Below, one piece after another: positions 1 to 6,200 of a stretch of DNA of 7,382 bases. Origin of the DNA: Phycisphaerales bacterium. GTDB taxonomy: Bacteria; Planctomycetota; Phycisphaerae; Phycisphaerales; UBA1924. Position numbers and translations under genes: made by a program. Positions within the stretch are counted from its first letter, which is position 1; every line of letters begins with the position of its first letter. The DNA lies in NCBI GenBank assembly GCA_029260335.1, contig JAJDDL010000105.1, positions 1 to 7,382 on the forward strand, written 5' to 3'. The notes under the pieces are model-generated. The model had not been told where the DNA came from and ran no database searches. It saw nothing but the letters and a program-made list of their open reading frames with translations.

Positions 1-214
1 GCGATCGCTCGAGAAGCTCCACACTCTGATCGAGCAGCGTGTCATAGCTCGGAGGTGGATCCACCTTCAACTCGCCGGCGATCATGAGTTCCTGCGCTTG
101 GTGTTTCTTGAATCCCGCTGAGAGTTCCGCGAACTCGGGGCTCTCAGATAGGTCGCCGCCAGTGGGCGACCCACCCTCGAGGGGATCGGTCAATCTTGCT
201 ATATCCAGTCCCAA
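1..214 (-). CDS. Hypothetical protein, start uncertain, 3' part outside window
   Basis: I do not recognise this protein. The frame opens after a TGA at 247-245 and stays open to the left edge, 81 codons. A TTG at 214 follows GGGAG by about 8 bases and is my chosen start. TTG at 193 or ATG at 85 (preceded by AGGA, close spacing) are alternatives; from 85 the peptide begins MIAGELKVDPPPSYDTLLDQ. Codons from about 180 downward end mostly in G or C, as expected for a gene here, while those near 214 are less biased. The segment 'FAELSAGFKKHQAQELM' looks helical and amphipathic. It has three lysines in 81 codons, against four in the whole upstream giant protein, so it is a different kind of protein, possibly cytoplasmic or periplasmic. 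It lies 64 bases after the giant gene on the same strand with no clear terminator between, so co-transcription is likely. Confidence 0.55.
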   Translation of the reverse strand, partial: MGLDIARLTDPLEGGSPTGGDLSESPEFAELSAGFKKHQAQELMIAGELKVDPPPSYDTLLDQSVELLERS

Positions 215-278
215 TCGCAGCGCTCCCGCCTCGGTGCCGGTTTCTCATGCTCGGATCGAATCCGGGCTCACTCTCGGC
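215..278 (-). other. Short gap between the giant gene and the next frame
   Basis: The gap holds a small inverted repeat, CGGAT-TCG-ATCCG on the minus strand (264-252), a 5-bp stem with a 3-base loop and no T-run after it. That is too weak for an intrinsic terminator. It also holds an ATGA overlap (248-245), where an ATG overlaps the TGA ending the eight-codon GTG frame. The ATG frame stops after 34 codons. No promoter was recognised. Confidence 0.4.
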
Positions 279-3200
279 TCAGCCTCCCTCGCCCGATCCC
301 TCTGAGCCATCCACTTCCAGAACGTCACCATCTACCGGACCGTCGCCTTGCAAGACTGACTGCGGTGGCCCGGCGACCAACGCCCTCGTGGTATTCACGT
401 CCACATCGCTCGATGCCAAGATATCAAACAGAGCCTGCTCGGCGCGAGCCAACTCGCCCGGGGTCAGCCCCGCCACCTGCGTTTGCAGCAGGTCCAGGAG
501 CAAGCGAACCTCGCCCAGAGCGGTCACGAGTTCGGCATGCTGCGGCGACTCATAGACATAGCTCACGAACGCGCCGGGTGCCTGGCTGATCGGCGGACCG
601 GTGTATTCATCGGCCACTCGAACAAGCCCGTCACGAATGTAGTTGTCGCCCTGGGGCAGCACGATGCCCATCTGTGCACGCAACGCGTCGATCTGGCGAT
701 AGCTCATGCGGTCTGCCGCAATCCCCACGCCCGAACCGGTGGACGGATCCAAAGGCAAGTCCACGTACAACGCCCGACCGATGAGGGCATTGATCAGCTC
801 CTGGCCGGTCAAGCTTCTCAACTCGATCGCGATATCTCTCAGCGGGTCATCGTCGACCGTCGCGACCGGGGCCGCCTCGGGCACGTCCACCAGACTCTCG
901 GCCGCGGCGGCCACTGCGGCGAAGACCGCGGCGTTCTGGACCTGGTTATTCGCCCCGCCCAGCAGACCGTTGACCTCGGTCGCAAAGCCAAGCTCCTGCA
1001 GGAAGAAATCGGCCCGGCCGATCGGATCCAGCGGCTGCACGATCTGCAACGCCGCGTCGAAGGCCGTATTGGCAACCCCGCCAATGCTTCCCAAGCCGCC
1101 GCGAAGGGCCGCTCGATACACGCCCGCTTCTGCGCCTTCGAACGACTGGACGTTGACCTCCGAGACATTACCGGTGAAGGTCAGGGATTCGCCATTCACG
1201 AATCTGTCGCCGGTGGTGTCGGTGACATCGCCGTTGTTCCTCAGATAGCCCGCGACCACAAGATCGGCCTCGGTATTGGGCACCGGATCGCCATTGGGCA
1301 GCAAGAAACGTGAGCCTCTTGGGCGAGTCAGCATGTTCATCGTGAGATCGGGTCCGCCCGAGCGGGGACCGATGTTGAGCGTGCCCAGGATATTGGTATC
1401 GCTCAGCGTGATCGTGTTGGCGCTCAAAGCCAGGTTTGCGTTTGCCGTGAGGACCTCGTGGAATCCGACGATGAACTGGCCAACGTCGATCGAGATATCG
1501 CCCAGGTTCGAGAGGTTTGCGGCCGACTCTGCACCCAGCACGATGGTCGCCGCGACCGGAACACGATCCAAGGAGAATGGGTTCTCTCTGGCACGGGTCT
1601 GCACAGGGATCCCATCGACATCGAGCACGCCTTCGGCGTCCGGCACCACGTTCAACCGCAGTGCCGCGAGGCCGTCCACATCGCCCTCCAGCCGAACCAG
1701 AGCGATACTGTCAAGCAATTCCGCCTGACTCACACGGGTTCGGTTGTTGAACTCGATCTCATCGGTGGGATCGCCATCGACGCGGATATTGAGCTCGCCG
1801 TCACCTGATGTGCTCGTGATGGAAGACTCAAAGATCACGTCGGTCGATCCATCACGCCCGCGTCGGAACGCCGTGCCGCGGCCGATGACCGTCAGCTCGG
1901 TGTTGATGTCCACAACGTCAGAGAAGATCGATGCGCCACCCGCATCAGTGGTGAACGGAGCATCGACGTCCAGGCTCTGCATAAACACGATGTTCTCGCC
2001 GGCGGTGATGTCCGCCGCCCCATCGACGATGGCTTGGCCGTCAAACGTGGCAGAGCCGATGGTCTCGAGCGAACCCGAGAGATTGAACGCGTGGCTCTGC
2101 ACACCCTCAAACAAGAGGGAGCTCAGATTGCCCCGGTTGCCGATTGTGCCGTTCAGATCAATGACCGAATCGTCCTGGCGACCTATCGCCCGGATCGTCA
2201 GATCATGCGAGAGCCCGTCGGCGGAGTTGATCGACGATCCGGTCGCAAGCGTGAAGTCTTCGGTCAAGAAGCGGAAGGTATCGCCGAAGGTCAATAGGAC
2301 CCTGCCCGCGAACGTGGTCGCGTTGTTGCGGGTGTCCATCTCGGTTGCGCCCAGACGCACGACCGCCGAGCCGGCTTGGGTGAAGTCGCCGCCGAGATCA
2401 AACACAAAGGGATCATCGCCCAGACCGGCAAAGGTCAGCCCCGAATCATCGGATGTGCCCGAGACCAGGATCTGCACGCTCGCCTTCTCATCTGTGCGGA
2501 GCAACTCAAAGATCTCTACGGTCGGAGCGGTGATTTCCACGGACGTGCCGCTCACGACCGAGTTGCTCGACCCACTGGCGTGGATTCCTCGCTCGAAGCG
2601 AGCGCTGCCGCCCAGGAAGAACAGGCCCAACTCGGTTGCCTGCACCAACCCCTCGAAGATCGCGGCTTCCACGCGCTCGACATCGACCCGTCGGGCCGCT
2701 ATTTCGCCTGTGACCGTCACGTTGCTGGCCAGATTTACGGCAAACTCATCGATTGGATCGGCGAGGGACGAATCGAGAACGTCATCGTCATCGCGTCCGA
2801 CCGTGCCGACACTGCCGTTCATCACGAAGTTGCCGCTGCGAGCTTCATCACCCGTGAGCGTGTTGCCGACCTCGACCGTGACACTGCTCTGGCCTTCGTT
2901 GCCGATGATGTTGGCGTTGAGAATCAACGCGTCGCCCCCACCGGCCAGGCCCGCGATGCCCAGGAAAAGATCGCTCGTGAACTCGATCGCGTTGGCGTCA
3001 ATCAGGAGCGTGCCGGGGCGCGAGGAGGTCGTGGAATCGCCCACGTCTCCACCGAGGAAGACCCGGCCGCTGGTAACATCGATCGTGATGTCGGTGTCGC
3101 GCACATCGGCATCGCTGCCATCGGAAAGATCCACGCCGATGCCTTCGTCCAACGCCACGCGTGAGCCGCTCACGATGGACAGGTCGATGCCATCACGGAT

Positions 3201-6200
3201 GCGCAGATCCGAGCCGCTCACCACGAACTCCTGATCGCCCGCGATAATCTGCATGGCCGTCTCGCCATCGGGAAGCGAGATTAGCGTGTGCGGATCGACC
3301 GATTCGCTGGTTTCGGTTGTCGACAACGCGAATCCGCCCGCGTTGAAGACCGCCGCATTCAGGGTGTTGACGTTGGATGCCTCCATCGACACCACGCCCA
3401 CGACGCCCTGGGACCCTGCAGATCCCACTCCACCGTTGAGCGTGTTGTTGTTGCCAAACATCGTCAGGGCCGAGAGGGCATCGGTGCCACCAATCAGCCC
3501 GTCGATCTGGGTGTTGCCCGCGTTGGAGGCGATCGGCTCCTCACCCTTGATCGTCGCATCCATTGTCAGGTCGAAGTTCTCGCCTGGGACGCTGTCGAGG
3601 GTCCCCTGGAGCCAGATGATCGGGTCGGCATCGGGATCGCCGCCGTTGGTCGAGAGCTCGATGCCCTCGGCCGCGAGAAGCACGTTGTTCTCGATCAGAA
3701 TCTGATTGCCCTGGGTCTCAATACCCGCGGCGAGTTCCATCGTCGTGCCATCGCCTCGGAATGTGAGGGAGGCGTCATCGTTTCCGGAAACGAGCCCTTG
3801 GACGACGATGCGGCCCGCGCCGCCGTCGGCCAGCCGGACAACGGTTGGATCGAAGAACGAGATCTCGTTGAAAGTAATGGTCCCCGTGCCTTCGGCATTG
3901 CCGATCCGCACGAGCGTCGAGCCATTGGAGATGTTGGCAATCTCACTGATAAGCAAGTCGAGCTGCCCGGCCATGCCCGCGTCGCCACCGATGAAGATGT
4001 CGCGATCCAGAGTCGCTTGCTGGAGCGTGAGCATGTCTACGACGATTGCACCATCCAGGTCGATCTCGTCGGCGGTGATACGCAACTCGCTCACCGCTCG
4101 CTCGGCGGTGATGTTGGAGCCGCCCACACCCTCCAACTTCGCTCGACCTGTTCCGGCCCGCACGCGGATGAGATCCACCGGAGCGTCTCCATCACCGATC
4201 ACTGCGCGGATGTTCGCTCCGATGAGCGCGTCGCCGCCGGCGGAGTCGGTCACGGTGCGATCGGAGAGGGTGTCCAGGAAGAGCTCGCTGCCGGGACCAA
4301 TGGTGAGTGTTGGAGGCAATGCACCGGTGGCGGTATCGAAAACCAGATCCGAGCCATTGGTGAAGAATGATGCCGAGCCCGAGCTGGTGTCAACCAGGAA
4401 CTCACCATCAGTCAAATAGCTCTGCCGGTTCGCGTTATAAACCCCCCCGGCGAGCGAGACCTCGCCCAGTGCAAACACGTCGGTGTCGCCCAGAACGCCG
4501 ACATCGATGAGCGTGCCGATGCTGTTGAGCGTGACGTCGAAGCCCTCAATCGAGAGTGAACCCAGTGCGTCGGTGCCGCCGAGCAGTCCCGCAATCTCAA
4601 CGTTCCCCGAGCCAGAACCGACGGCCCCATCCTTCAGAGCCGCTATATCCAGTGCGAACGCACCGTTCACGGTACCGTTGAAGAGCACATCGTCATCATC
4701 GGCACCAGCCGTGGTAACCGAAGTATCTCCCCGCAGAATCGTGTCGCCATCAAAGGTGACGGCACTCGTGCCGTCGGCGAGCGCGGTGAACTCGCCCAGG
4801 ATGCTGAGAACGCCATCAGTAGCTACCGCGTAGCTCTGGCTATTCACAGTCCGGGCACCGTTTACGGTCACATTCCGTCCGCGAATATCGACCGATCCGA
4901 TCGGGCCCGCGGGAAGCAGGGTCACGCCGTCGGCGAGCGAGATCAGTTCGCCATCGAAGCCGATCGCATCTCCGACCGAGACATTCCCCGACGTGTCGCT
5001 CAGTGCGTTGCCCGCGTCCGCATCGATCAGGACGTCGGCAAAGCCCTCGCCGAAACGAGCGAACCCGGATTCAATGCTGACATCGCCGCCGCGGGTCCGT
5101 GCGGTGAAGCTGCTGGCGTTCTCCAGGCGAATCCCCGCGAATGTGTCATCGCCGCCGCCGACGATGCCATCGGTCACAAGCGAGAATGTGAGGCTGGAGA
5201 CGCCGCCGTTGTTGAAGACCTCAAACACGGTGTCCTGGGTCGGGCGAATCTCATCGCCTGCCGAGTACGTCGCCTGACCGGTCGTGTACACCCCGCCGCG
5301 CAGGATCAGATCGTCCTGGGCGATCAGCTCGGTCGTGCCGAGCACGCCCACGCCGTTGTCGCCGTTGGGAACGTCTCCAATACCTCTCAGAGCAACATCG
5401 TTACCGTGCATGAACAGGTTATTCAGGGGGTTCGCCGATCCGATGATGTCGGTGACCAAGATCAGCGCCGAGGCTCCCTGCAGGACACCCGCAGTCTCGT
5501 TGAAAGCGAGCAGATCGAGCGACCATGGGCCCAGCCCATCGCCCTCGATCGTGCCGTTGACGCGGATTTCACCGGGCGTCTCATCTCCGCCGGCGTTGTC
5601 TTGGGTATCGACAACTGTGTCGGCGGTGAGGATCAAACCGTCACCAAAGATCACATCGCCGCCATCGGTGATCACGCTGCCCCCGATTGAGGTGGGCGTC
5701 GCGATATCAAAGATCAACGATCCGCTGCCTTCGACCGGACCGACGATCTCGATTGAGCCCGCCGGGGCGTGGAAGGTCGTGTCGTTCGCGAAACGGGCGG
5801 CCCCGCTGGCATCGCCGATCCGCATCGCGTGCGAACCGGTGGTCTCGTAGCCGAAGTGGACTGATGCGAAACTGCCATCGATGCGCGAAATCTCGTCGGC
5901 ACCGAAGACCATGTCGCCTGCCGGCCCGGCAAGCCCGCCGCCGATATCGATCGAGTTCGTGATGTCGGCCGGGCGGAAGATGAGCGTCGCGTCCTCGTCG
6001 CCTGTGCTCGTGAAGACCTGGCCCAAGCCGATGTCGCCTGAGAAGTCATACCCGTTCGCGGTGAAAATCACGCTTGGGTCGGGGTTGCCTGCGCCGAAGG
6101 AGATCGCAAAGCGATTGGCGACCGAGAGTGTCCCGTCGCCCAAGTTGAAGAGCCTTGGACCGTCGGCGCCAACCGTCACGCCACTCGCAAACGAGGCGTT

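Noticed and set aside
1..8. GCGATCGC, the cyanobacterial HIP1 palindrome
   Set aside because: I noticed only this one full copy in the window; HIP1 is expected to be highly iterated, so this is not evidence for a cyanobacterium.
245..247. TGA as a selenocysteine codon
   Set aside because: No selenoprotein-like context was recognised, and the giant gene itself ends with TGA. A later start or a base error is simpler.
252..264. Inverted repeat CGGAT-CGA-ATCCG as a terminator
   Set aside because: The stem is only 5 bp and no T-run follows on the minus strand.
84..305. Plus-strand small frames over the left-end region
   Set aside because: They oppose the end of the giant gene and the likely downstream gene, and show no ribosome site or protein-like pattern.
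850..885. VPEAAP as a PEP-CTERM-like sorting signal
   Set aside because: It is not followed by a hydrophobic helix and basic end, and it lies about 200 residues before the C-terminus.
1744..3234. Plus-strand open frame of 496 codons
   Set aside because: It lies wholly antisense to the repeat gene. Its Ser/Pro/Arg-rich translation has no domain-like pattern, as expected from the complement of GC-rich codons.
3288..4370. Plus-strand open frame of 360 codons, and similar ones at 483-1313 and 2376-3164
   Set aside because: The translations are rich in Arg, His and Asp with no recognisable motif, and they overlap the well-supported minus-strand modules.
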